A DNA stretch of 54,802 bases from Lachnospiraceae bacterium (GTDB taxonomy: Bacteria; Bacillota; Clostridia; Lachnospirales; Lachnospiraceae), in contig JAAUZK010000028.1 of NCBI GenBank assembly GCA_014804655.1, positions 55,731 through 110,532 of the forward strand. The letters run 5' to 3'. Made by a program: the position numbers and the translations under genes. The notes below the pieces were generated by a model. That model worked only from the letters and a program-made list of their open reading frames with translations. It ran no database searches and was not told the origin of the DNA. The first letter of the stretch is position 1. Each line of letters begins with the position of its first letter. This document shows positions 17,271 through 24,979 of this stretch, piece after piece.

Positions 17271-18275
17271 ATGGCGGCACAGGCAAATACAGTGGGAACA
17301 CAGAAAAAGACCTTTTCACAGTGGATTAAGAGCAGAAAAGGTCAGCAGGCGATTATCATTGTTGCATTTATGATCATTCCGCTTGCATTGTTATTTACTT
17401 TTACATACCTTCCGTTCGGTGAGATGGTAGGATACAGTTTTATGAAGATGAAATACATCGGCAAGAGACAGTTTGTGGGTTGGGACAATTATGTCAGTGT
17501 ATTCAGCAGAAAAGACTGCTTTAGAGCTTTGAAACTGAGTCTGTATTATATGGGCGGTTCCTTGGTACAGCTTGTACTCGCGCTTTATCTGGCAACTGTC
17601 TTAAGTTTCAAGGTAAAGGGCGGCAACATATTTAAGGGATTCATGTTTTTCCCTTATCTGATCAATGGTATTGCAATCGGTTTTATCTTTAAGTTTTTCT
17701 ACACCAGAGGATTTGTATTTGATACCGTACTTCAGTGGTGTGGCTTTGAATTGGATAATCTGCCTTACTGGTTGAGGGATCAGAGCATTAACAATATATC
17801 ACTTGTAGGAACTTCTGTTTGGCGGTATTTCGGACAGAACATGGTGCTCTTTATCGGAGCGATCATGTCGGTGGATGCCGAGTTGTATGAGGCGGCAATG
17901 TTGGACGGTGCGAACCGTTTCCATCAGTTCATCTATATCATCCTGCCGAGCATTAAGACGATCGTTACTTTGAACGTGATCTTATCCATCACAGGTTCTC
18001 TGAGCGCATTCGAGCCGCCTTATGTTATCACGGACGGTGCCAACGGGACGGGAACTTATTTTATCGTAATGCATGAGATTGCCCACACGCAGCAGAAGGT
18101 AGGGCTGGCGTCGGCGATGGCGGTAGTACTGCTTTTGATTATTTTCGCGGCAACGATTCTGCAGAAGCTTTTCTTTAAGTATGTCTTTAAGAATTCGGAG
18201 GACGAGGATTTCAACGCAACCAAGCGTCGTGACAAGAAACTTGCAAAACAAGCGGCGAGAAAGGCAGGGAGATAA
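17271..18275 (+). CDS. Sugar ABC transporter permease, MalF/UgpA type
   Basis: The 334-residue protein has six predicted membrane spans and the cytoplasmic EAA loop EAAMLDGANRFHQF (about residues 205-218) that docks the ATPase. The N-terminal 30 residues are basic and cytoplasmic and the tail ends Lys/Arg-rich. It forms the channel with the next gene, whose ATG directly follows this stop codon (TAAATG). ATG 17271 follows AGGAGGATAGC. Confidence 0.9.
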   Translation: MAAQANTVGTQKKTFSQWIKSRKGQQAIIIVAFMIIPLALLFTFTYLPFGEMVGYSFMKMKYIGKRQFVGWDNYVSVFSRKDCFRALKLSLYYMGGSLVQLVLALYLATVLSFKVKGGNIFKGFMFFPYLINGIAIGFIFKFFYTRGFVFDTVLQWCGFELDNLPYWLRDQSINNISLVGTSVWRYFGQNMVLFIGAIMSVDAELYEAAMLDGANRFHQFIYIILPSIKTIVTLNVILSITGSLSAFEPPYVITDGANGTGTYFIVMHEIAHTQQKVGLASAMAVVLLLIIFAATILQKLFFKYVFKNSEDEDFNATKRRDKKLAKQAARKAGR

Positions 18276-19124
18276 ATGACAGCATTACAGAAAACCGGTA
18301 AAGTTTTACTTACTTTCTTAAAATATTTTTCACTTGTATTCTTTGCTTTTGTAGCGGTTCTGCCGATCGTATCCTGCGTGATCACGGCGTTTAAGACAGA
18401 GACCGAGTACGCGCAGACCAATGTTATGGAGCTGCCGGAGAGCTGGCTGAACTTCCAAAACTTCGCGGATGCGTTTACAAGAGCCAATATGGGTCGGGCA
18501 TTTATGAACTCTACTATTATTCTGATCAGTGTTTTAGTGGTATCCGTTCTGATCGGAACTTCGCTGGCCTATGTACTCAATCGCTTCCAGTTTCCGGGCA
18601 ACGGCATCATCAGAAGCCTGTTCCTGTTTGCAACGCTGCTTCCCGGTGTTGCCATGCAGATCGCGGTATATGAAATCATGTTTAAGCTGGGACTGATCAA
18701 CTCCCTTGTGGGATATATTATCATGATGTGCGGTACGGATGTCATAGCGATCTATATCTACATCCAGTTCTTTGAGAACATAAGCGTATCGTTAGATGAG
18801 TCGGCGATCATAGACGGGGCATCTTATTTTAAAATCTACTATAAAATACTGCTTCCGCTTCTGCGTCCGGCGATCGTTACGGCCTGTATATTAAAGGGCG
18901 TGGGCACATACAACGAGTATTACTGTGCAAATCTGTATCTGCAGAACAAGAAGCTGTATCCGACGGTGGCGACCTCACTGTATACCTTCGTGGGACCCCT
19001 CGGAAGCCAATACAATCTGATCTGTGCGGGTGTTATTATTTCCCTCCTGCCGGCGCTCATTGTATTCATCCTTTTCCAGAAGCAGATTTACAGCGGCATG
19101 ACAGCCGGATCGGTAAAAGGTTAA
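18276..19124 (+). CDS. Sugar ABC transporter permease, MalG type
   Basis: The 282-residue protein has six membrane spans and the EAA-like loop DESAIIDGASYFKIYYKIL (about residues 170-188), with the family ending KQIYSGMTAGSVKG. It is the second channel subunit of the importer. It starts immediately at the stop codon of the preceding permease, implying translational coupling. A 247-base gap with a separate promoter follows before the catabolic genes. Confidence 0.9.
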   Translation: MTALQKTGKVLLTFLKYFSLVFFAFVAVLPIVSCVITAFKTETEYAQTNVMELPESWLNFQNFADAFTRANMGRAFMNSTIILISVLVVSVLIGTSLAYVLNRFQFPGNGIIRSLFLFATLLPGVAMQIAVYEIMFKLGLINSLVGYIIMMCGTDVIAIYIYIQFFENISVSLDESAIIDGASYFKIYYKILLPLLRPAIVTACILKGVGTYNEYYCANLYLQNKKLYPTVATSLYTFVGPLGSQYNLICAGVIISLLPALIVFILFQKQIYSGMTAGSVKG

Positions 19125-19196
19125 TCGTACATGTAGTGAAGTTGAACAAAAAATAAATTATATTTGGGTAAAGGTGACAGTTTTGCTCTAAGTATG

Positions 19197-19224
19197 TTGA
19201 CATTATTACGAATTACCTTATAAT
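19197..19224 (+). promoter_or_regulatory. Promoter of the manno-oligosaccharide catabolic genes
   Basis: TTGACA (19197-19202), 16 bases and TATAAT (19219-19224). The block from TTGACATTATT to TTATAATTT is nearly identical to the lacI promoter at 13037-13064, a match beyond the two hexamers. This suggests a common operator or a shared origin. Confidence 0.72.
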
Positions 19225-19240
19225 TTGAATTAAAGTTATT

Positions 19241-19290
19241 TATTTTACTCGTTTTTAAACCGAAATTTAAGTTTAAAAACGAGTAAAATA
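19241..19290 (+). promoter_or_regulatory. Perfect 20-bp inverted repeat in the epimerase leader
   Basis: TATTTTACTCGTTTTTAAAC (19241-19260) is followed by a 10-base loop and its exact complement (19271-19290). It lies 17 bases after the -10 element, so it would form the 5' end of the mRNA, about 80 bases before the start codon. It lacks a T tract. A stabilising 5' hairpin or a protein-binding dyad are both possible. Confidence 0.65.
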
Positions 19291-19371
19291 GTAAGTAAGA
19301 AAATTGTAAAGTAAATTAGAAAAGCAGACGGAGAGCACAGGAACAGTAACGAAGAGGGGAGACAATAAGCG

Positions 19372-20559
19372 ATGATGGTAGAAGAGATCAGGAACCATCT
19401 GACTGACTGTATTATTCCATTCTGGAAGAAGCTGCGGGATGATGAGAACGGCGGTTATTATGGGTATATGGATTATGATCTGCAGGTAGATAAGAAAGCT
19501 GTGAAGGGATGTATTTTAAACAGTCGTATCACGTGGTTTTATGCGAACGCGTATCTGACCCTGCATGACGAATCCCTGCTTCAGGAAGCGAAACACGGTT
19601 ATGAATTTATGCAGAAGTACTGTGTTGATAAGGAAAAGGGCGGTGTGTTCTGGTCGGTTGCTTATGACGGAACACCGGAGGATACGACGAAACATACCTA
19701 TAATCAGGCGTTTTCCATCTATGCGCTGTCTTCCTATTACGATGCTTCTAAAGATAAAGAGGCGCTTGAGACGGCAATGGAGTTGTTCCGGATCATCGAA
19801 GAGCGGTGTACGGATGAGATTGGTTATAAGGAGGCTTTCGACAGAGAGTTTAAGGAGATCGAGAACGATAAGCTGTCCGAGAACGGCGTGATCGCGGATA
19901 AGACGATGAATACGCTCTTACATGTGTTTGAGGCGTATACGGAACTGTACCGCGTGAGCGGTGACGCTGATGTGAAGAAGCGTCTGGAGTGGATCTTAGA
20001 TACCATCGCGGATAAAATCTATAATCCGGAGCTTCACAGGCAGGAAGTGTTCTTCGATAGAGAGATGAACTCGATCTTAGATCTGCACTCTTACGGGCAT
20101 GATATTGAGGCGGCATGGCTGATCCGCAGAGGCACGGACGTTTTGGGTGAGAAAGTATATGAAGATAAAATGCTTCCGATCATTCTTGACTTAACTGGTC
20201 AAGTATATAAGGTGGCTTTTGACGGACATTCTTTTGCGAACGAGTGTGAGAAGGGTGTGGTGGATCAGAACCGCATTTGGTGGGTGCAGGCAGAAGCGAT
20301 AGTGGGATTCTTGAATGCCTATGCGCTGGCACCGGAGCACACGGAATACCGTGACGCCGCTAAAGCAGAGTGGGAATTCATCAGGGATCATGTGGTTGAT
20401 AAGAGAGAAGGGGCGGAATGGTTCTGGGACGTAAACAGCGAAGGTAAGGCTGTAAGCGGCAAGCCTATTGTGGAACCTTGGAAATGTCCGTATCATAACG
20501 GCAGAATGTGTCTGGAAGTGATTAGAAGAGCGGAGGGCAACAGTGATGTTACATGGTAA
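19372..20559 (+). CDS. Cellobiose/mannobiose 2-epimerase (AGE family)
   Basis: The 395-residue protein belongs to the N-acylglucosamine 2-epimerase superfamily, an (alpha/alpha)6 barrel. Recognisable segments are [76 protein letters not shown] and [12 protein letters not shown], which contain the catalytic and substrate His residues of the family. It converts the reducing-end mannose of beta-1,4-mannobiose to glucose, giving mannosyl-glucose. The two GH130 genes that follow use that product and longer mannosides. AGGGGAG precedes ATG 19372. The stop codon overlaps the start of the next gene. Confidence 0.88.
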   Translation: MMVEEIRNHLTDCIIPFWKKLRDDENGGYYGYMDYDLQVDKKAVKGCILNSRITWFYANAYLTLHDESLLQEAKHGYEFMQKYCVDKEKGGVFWSVAYDGTPEDTTKHTYNQAFSIYALSSYYDASKDKEALETAMELFRIIEERCTDEIGYKEAFDREFKEIENDKLSENGVIADKTMNTLLHVFEAYTELYRVSGDADVKKRLEWILDTIADKIYNPELHRQEVFFDREMNSILDLHSYGHDIEAAWLIRRGTDVLGEKVYEDKMLPIILDLTGQVYKVAFDGHSFANECEKGVVDQNRIWWVQAEAIVGFLNAYALAPEHTEYRDAAKAEWEFIRDHVVDKREGAEWFWDVNSEGKAVSGKPIVEPWKCPYHNGRMCLEVIRRAEGNSDVTW

Positions 20560-21718
20560 TTACTATGTGGAATTAGAGAAATACAACAAATTGATCAATA
20601 GAAAAAATGTGAAGTCCGGAATATATAACGGTATTTACGACAGATATGAGTATCCGGTGCTGACAAGAGAGCATATTCCGCTCACGTGGAAATATGACCT
20701 GAATCCGGAGACGAATCCTTATTTCATGGAGCGTCTCGGTGTGAATGCGGTCATGAACTCCGGAACAATCGAGTTGAACAGCAAGTATTATCTCGTGGCG
20801 CGTATCGAGGGCAATGACAGAAAGTCTTTCTTCGGTGTGGCGGAGAGTGACAGCGGAATCGATGGTTTTAAGTTCTGGGATTACCCGATTCTTCTGCCGG
20901 ATACCTGTCCGGAGGAGACAAATGTGTATGATATGCGGCTGACCAAGCATGAGGATGGCTATATCTACGGTGTGTTCTGCTCCGAGAGTAAGGATAAGAC
21001 GGTGAACGATCTGTCTGCGGCGGTGGCTGCGGCAGGTATCGTAAGGACAAAAGATTTAAAGAACTGGGAGAGATTGGATAATCTGACCACACTCCGCTCC
21101 CCGCAGCAAAGAAATGTAGTGCTTCATCCGGAGTTCGTGAACGGTAAATACGCGTTCTATACAAGGCCGATGGACGATTTCATCGATACAGGTTCCGGCG
21201 GCGGTATCGGTTTCGGACTGTGCGACGATATTACCCATGCGGTGATCGACGAGGAGAAGATGACTTCCCTGCGCAAGTACCATACCATTACCGAGGCGAA
21301 GAACGGAGCGGGCGCAACCCCGATCAAGACGGATAAGGGATGGATTCATATTGCTCACGGTGTGAGAAATACGGCGGCAGGACTGCGCTATGTAATATAT
21401 GCGTTTGCCACAGATTTAAACGATCCATCCAAGGTGATTGCGGAACCCTCCGGCATGTTGATCGGACCGAGAGAGGGCGAGCGTGTGGGCGACGTGTCGA
21501 ATGTGGTATTCACCAACGGCGCGATTGCGAAAGATAACGGAGAAGTATATATCTATTACGCATCCAGCGATACGAGGATGCATGTGGCGACCACAACGAT
21601 CGACAAGCTGATCGATTATGTGTTTAATACACCGAATGATCCGCTGCGCTCTGTAGAGTGTGTGGCACAGAGGTGTGATCTGATTAAAAAGAACCTCGAA
21701 TTCTTATCGAGACAGTAA
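20546..21718 (+). CDS. GH130 phosphorylase, likely mannosyl-glucose phosphorylase
   Basis: The 390-residue protein resembles GH130 subfamily 1 (4-O-beta-D-mannosyl-D-glucose phosphorylase) in length and in N-terminal segments such as [10 protein letters not shown] and [20 protein letters not shown] contains the conserved catalytic Asp (D129). A five-bladed propeller fold is expected, cytoplasmic, without signal peptide. It would split mannosyl-glucose with phosphate to mannose-1-phosphate and glucose. ATG 20546 follows GCGGAGGGC and overlaps the epimerase end by 14 bases, which supports coupled translation. Subfamily is inferred from length and motifs. Confidence 0.85.
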   Translation: MLHGNYYVELEKYNKLINRKNVKSGIYNGIYDRYEYPVLTREHIPLTWKYDLNPETNPYFMERLGVNAVMNSGTIELNSKYYLVARIEGNDRKSFFGVAESDSGIDGFKFWDYPILLPDTCPEETNVYDMRLTKHEDGYIYGVFCSESKDKTVNDLSAAVAAAGIVRTKDLKNWERLDNLTTLRSPQQRNVVLHPEFVNGKYAFYTRPMDDFIDTGSGGGIGFGLCDDITHAVIDEEKMTSLRKYHTITEAKNGAGATPIKTDKGWIHIAHGVRNTAAGLRYVIYAFATDLNDPSKVIAEPSGMLIGPREGERVGDVSNVVFTNGAIAKDNGEVYIYYASSDTRMHVATTTIDKLIDYVFNTPNDPLRSVECVAQRCDLIKKNLEFLSRQ

Positions 21719-21761
21719 ACGTAATATAAAAACATAGGGGCGAAAGGAGCACAGTTACAAA

Positions 21762-22784
21762 ATGAGTGAAGTGAAAATGATCAGTCCTGCTGTAAAAAAT
21801 GTGCCGTGGCAGGAGAAGCCGGAAGGCTTAAAAGGCGCACCGATCTGGCGTTACAGCGATAATCCCGTGATTGGCAGAAATCCGGTGGAAGGCGTTGCAA
21901 GAATCTTTAACAGCGCGGTAATGCCTTACGGGGATGAGTTTATCGGCGTGTTCAGAGGTGAACAGACCAACGGTATTCCGTACATCTATCTGGGACACAG
22001 CAAAGATGCGATCCACTGGGAATTTGATAAGGAGAAGATTCCTTTCAAGGATGAGGACGGCAATGATTTCATGCCTGTCTATGCATATGATCCCCGTCTT
22101 GTTAAGATAGAGGATACATACTACATTATCTGGTGTCAGGATTTCTACGGCGCTTCCATCGGTATGGCGAAGACCACGGACTTCAAGACATTTACGAGAA
22201 TTGAGAATCCTTTTATTCCCTTTAACAGAAATGCGGTGCTGTTCCCTCGTAAGATTAACGGCAAGTTCATGCTTTTAAGCAGACCTTCGGATTCCGGACA
22301 TACGCCTTTCGGCGATATCTTCTTAAGCGAGAGTCCGGATATGGTATACTGGGGCAGACACAGACATGTGATGGGCAGAAGCTCCGAGTGGTGGGAGTCC
22401 GTGAAGATCGGCGGCGGCGCTGCTCCGATCGAGACAAGTGAAGGATGGCTCCTGTTCTACCATGGCGTAAGCGGAACCTGCAACGGACTCGTATACTCCA
22501 TCGGCGGCGCGATTCTGGATATCGACAACCCGTCCAAGGTACTTTACAGATGTGAGAACTTCCTGCTGACACCGGAAGAGTGGTATGAGGAGAGAGGATT
22601 CGTGCCGAACGTATGCTTCCCCTGCGCGACCATTCATGATTCCGAGAGCGGCAAGATCGCATTGTACTATGGATGCGCGGACAGCTATGTGGGCCTTGCA
22701 TTCACGAAGCTGGACGAGATCGTGGACTATATCAAGACGCACAGCCATGTAACGGAGTCTGATACGGAGATCGGTATTAGATAA
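21762..22784 (+). CDS. GH130 phosphorylase, likely manno-oligosaccharide phosphorylase
   Basis: The 340-residue protein matches GH130 subfamily 2 in length and motifs: IWRYSDNPVIGRNP, RIFNSAVMPYGDEFIGVFR, and YDPRLVKI with the catalytic Asp (D110). It is expected to release mannose-1-phosphate from the non-reducing end of beta-1,4-manno-oligosaccharides. AAAGGAGCACAG precedes ATG 21762. With the epimerase and the preceding phosphorylase it completes an intracellular mannobiose pathway in which glycosidic energy is kept as sugar phosphate. A terminator follows at 22859. Confidence 0.87.
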   Translation: MSEVKMISPAVKNVPWQEKPEGLKGAPIWRYSDNPVIGRNPVEGVARIFNSAVMPYGDEFIGVFRGEQTNGIPYIYLGHSKDAIHWEFDKEKIPFKDEDGNDFMPVYAYDPRLVKIEDTYYIIWCQDFYGASIGMAKTTDFKTFTRIENPFIPFNRNAVLFPRKINGKFMLLSRPSDSGHTPFGDIFLSESPDMVYWGRHRHVMGRSSEWWESVKIGGGAAPIETSEGWLLFYHGVSGTCNGLVYSIGGAILDIDNPSKVLYRCENFLLTPEEWYEERGFVPNVCFPCATIHDSESGKIALYYGCADSYVGLAFTKLDEIVDYIKTHSHVTESDTEIGIR

Positions 22785-22858
22785 TACGTGAGGAACGGAT
22801 GTTTTTACGGCGCGAGAGGCGTGGCAGAAGTATTATAGAAGTAAAAAGAAAATAATGG

Positions 22859-22901
22859 GACCGGTGGGCATATGGGAGACTGTGTGGGCGCCGGTCTTTT
22901 T
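22859..22901 (+). terminator. Terminator of the manno-oligosaccharide operon
   Basis: GACCGG (22859-22864) pairs with CCGGTC (22891-22896), followed by TTTTT (22897-22901). The loop is long (26 bases), but placement 75 bases after the last GH130 gene fits an intrinsic terminator. Confidence 0.6.
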
Positions 22902-22949
22902 GTTGTTGCAGATTCCGAATATCAAAAGCTGCAATGGTCAAAGTGCAGG

Positions 22950-23179
22950 GGCATATTGCATAAAATGTTCTCTTGTGTCGGGCTTCGTTATATGGATTTT
23001 CTAAAATATTTCGGACAAGTTGAGATAGGGAACGAAACCGCCATCTATTCGCCATCCGGGCTCATGTCGGGCTTTCCGGGACATCCATGTCCCGAAATTT
23101 CTGGTATGTTGAACGGAATATTAAGAAAATCTCATATTCCTACGCAGGACGACTGCGTGAGCATTTTATGCAATATGCC
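22950..23179 (+). repeat. Structured repeat, copy 1 (230 bp)
   Basis: First of three related elements in the window. GGCATATTGCATAAAATG (22950-22967) is exactly complementary to 23162-23179, and three more pairs extend the helix to 21 bp. Inside are GATTTTCT/AGAAAATC (22995-23002/23124-23131) with ATATG/CATAT beside it, and an apical hairpin CGGGACA/TGTCCCG (23077-23083/23088-23094). It lies in the gap between the mannoside terminator and the DUF6465 promoter. An open frame crosses it but is not kept in the other copies. It may be a MITE-like DNA element or a structured RNA. Confidence 0.85.
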
Positions 23180-23238
23180 TATGGAGTTTAGTAGAGGCAC
23201 CTTTTGATATTCAGATATTCGAATCCGACATGTATTAC

Positions 23239-23267
23239 TTGTGGATTAAGGGAAACAATGTTACAAT
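23239..23267 (+). promoter_or_regulatory. Promoter of the DUF6465 gene
   Basis: TTGTGG (23239-23244), 17 bases and TACAAT (23262-23267), about 98 bases before the start codon. With no clear promoter further on, this one may also serve the hyd genes by read-through. Confidence 0.5.
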
Positions 23268-23364
23268 AGCAATAGTTGTTATGATGATGGGGTGTGCGCA
23301 GGGGGTGCGTGCGTCACTATAGATACAGAGGAAGCCGGAGAACCGGCGTAAGGGGGAGAAGTTG

Positions 23365-23721
23365 ATGGACAAGAAGGAGTTAACAGGGAACACAATGGAA
23401 ACAGAAATGAAGGGTGAAGCGGTTATTCCGGCAGTATCCGGAGCAGAGGAAAGTGCAAAGATTCTGACAAACTCTGAAGTGAAAAGCACAGATGAGAAAC
23501 AGGCGCCTGTAAAGAAGGATGTGGTGCCTGAAGTGTTTCTGCAGTATCGGGAGTATGAGGTAACTATGGAAGAGGTGACTGAGCGGGTGAAATCTCACTA
23601 CTGCGCTAAGGGTCATCAGAGAGAATCTATCGAAAATATGCAGATCTATATTAAACCGGAGGATTTCACTGCTTACTATGTTATTAATGACGGCATTGTC
23701 GGGAAAGTGAATCTTTTTTAG
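23365..23721 (+). CDS. DUF6465 family protein
   Basis: The 118-residue soluble protein has an acidic, low-complexity N-terminal half (to about residue 50) and a compact C-terminal domain: VFLQYREYEVTMEEV ... IYIKPEDFTAYYVIND ... GKVNLF. The pattern, ending in YVIN and a final LF, matches the DUF6465 family common in Lachnospiraceae. Function is unknown. GGGGGAGAAGTTG precedes ATG 23365. It is followed by a possible attenuator and hydE, but a functional link to hydrogenase maturation is not shown. Confidence 0.75.
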   Translation: MDKKELTGNTMETEMKGEAVIPAVSGAEESAKILTNSEVKSTDEKQAPVKKDVVPEVFLQYREYEVTMEEVTERVKSHYCAKGHQRESIENMQIYIKPEDFTAYYVINDGIVGKVNLF

Positions 23722-23765
23722 GAACGTTTTTGTCGCCTGACATAAAGACTTCAGTCTGAGGGAAA

Positions 23766-23868
23766 GGCACGGCTATATGGAATAGAGCAAGGTGTGATAC
23801 AGCGTGTATTGCAGCTTGTATTTTGGGTATGATAACATGCCGTGTCTTTCATAGGACGCGGCTTTTTT
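23766..23868 (+). terminator. Terminator with candidate antiterminator before hydE
   Basis: GCCGTGTC (23839-23846) pairs with GACGCGGC (23855-23862), followed by TTTTTT (23863-23868), an intrinsic terminator. The 5' arm can instead pair with GGCACGGC (23766-23773) about 65 bases upstream, which would free the terminator's 3' arm. Such mutually exclusive pairings are the layout of transcription attenuators. No known riboswitch motif was recognised. It may simply end the DUF6465 transcript. Confidence 0.6.
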
Positions 23869-23883
23869 GGTTGGAGGGTTCTT

Positions 23884-23922
23884 ATGGGAACAAGAGTAGC
23901 GAGTGTGAAGTCCGATGAATGA
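23884..23922 (+). CDS. Possible 12-residue upstream peptide overlapping hydE
   Basis: ATG 23884 follows a good ribosome binding site (TTGGAGGG) and reads MGTRVASVKSDE, then stop. Its last eight bases overlap the hydE start in the sequence GATGAATGA. The hydE ATG itself has a poor ribosome binding site and a stop codon just upstream in its frame, so ribosomes ending here could restart on hydE. Supported by signals only; peptide function, if any, is unknown. Confidence 0.4.
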   Translation: MGTRVASVKSDE

Positions 23923-24979
23923 GCGCATGAGAGAGCTGGCAGAACGGCTGATTACGGAGCGCAGTCTTGCCGGGGAGGAGTATCAATATCTGATCGAAAA
24001 CCGCTCCGCTGATGCTGCGGCTTTTCTAGCAGAGCACGCTGTCAGGGTACGGCGTGAGATCTACGGAAACGCTGTGTTCGTACGCGGACTGATCGAGATC
24101 GGCAACATCTGTAAGAATGACTGTCTGTACTGTGGGATTCGGCGAAGCAACCGTAGTTGCGACCGCTACCGCCTGACAGAGGAGCAGATACTTGCATGTG
24201 CCGATGAAGGCTATTTACTCGGCTTTAGAACGGTTGTCCTGCAGGGTGGTGAAGACGCGTATTTCTCGGACGAGGTCATGTGCGGCATGATCCGACAATT
24301 AAAGTCGGCGCACCCCGACTGCGCGGTAACACTCTCGCTTGGCGAGCGGAGCCTTGAGAGCTATGCGGCGCTTCGCGAAGCGGGCGCGGACAGGTATCTT
24401 CTGCGTCACGAAACTGCCGACAGAGAGCACTACGAGCACCTGCATCCGCCTGAGATGTCGTTTGACAACCGTATGCGCTGCCTTAACGATCTGCGCGCCC
24501 TCGGCTATCAGGTGGGCTGCGGATTTATGGTGGGAGCGCCGTTTCAGACGTCGCAGCATCTTGCAGAGGACTTGAGGTTTATTGAAAGTTTCAAGCCTGA
24601 TATGTGCGGGATAGGACCGTTTGTTCCGCACCATGACACGCCGTTTAAGGACGAGCCGCCGGGAACGATTGAACTGACCTGCTTTCTGCTGTCGGTCATA
24701 CGGCTGATTTATCCGCCGGTGCTCCTGCCTGCGACAACGGCGCTGGGCACGATTGCCCCCGACGGCAGGGAGCGCGGCATACTCGCAGGCGCGAATGTAG
24801 TGATGCCGAATTTGTCGCCTGTTTCGGTGCGGAAAAAATACGAGCTTTACGACAATAAGCTATGCACGGGCGATGAGTCAGCCCAGTGCATAAGCCGTCT
24901 CGAACAGCGAATGAACGCAATAGGATACGAGATCGTAACGGATATCGGAGATATCAGGAAAGGAAAATGTTATGAGTAA
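23915..24979 (+). CDS. hydE: [FeFe]-hydrogenase maturase HydE (radical SAM)
   Basis: The 354-residue radical SAM enzyme has the cluster motif CKNDCLYC (C66, C70, C73) in a TIM-barrel that continues through VVLQGGED, LSLGERS, YLLRHETAD, LHPPEMSFDNRM and GCGFMVGAPFQT. It takes part in making the dithiomethylamine bridge of the H-cluster, acting on the HydG product. It overlaps hydG by 8 bases, and the order hydE-hydG-hydF forms one maturation operon. No hydrogenase structural gene lies in the window. The first ATG in frame is 23915. Confidence 0.95.
   Translation: MNERMRELAERLITERSLAGEEYQYLIENRSADAAAFLAEHAVRVRREIYGNAVFVRGLIEIGNICKNDCLYCGIRRSNRSCDRYRLTEEQILACADEGYLLGFRTVVLQGGEDAYFSDEVMCGMIRQLKSAHPDCAVTLSLGERSLESYAALREAGADRYLLRHETADREHYEHLHPPEMSFDNRMRCLNDLRALGYQVGCGFMVGAPFQTSQHLAEDLRFIESFKPDMCGIGPFVPHHDTPFKDEPPGTIELTCFLLSVIRLIYPPVLLPATTALGTIAPDGRERGILAGANVVMPNLSPVSVRKKYELYDNKLCTGDESAQCISRLEQRMNAIGYEIVTDIGDIRKGKCYE

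Noticed and set aside
22950..23179. Retron or group II intron
   Set aside because: The long end helix is reminiscent of a retron msr-msd, but no reverse transcriptase gene is near any of the three copies and no intron domain V was seen.
22872..23207. 111-codon open frame across repeat copy 1
   Set aside because: The frame is not kept in copies 2 and 3 because of single-base indels, while paired bases covary. It has no convincing ribosome binding site, so it is a by-product of the structured repeat.
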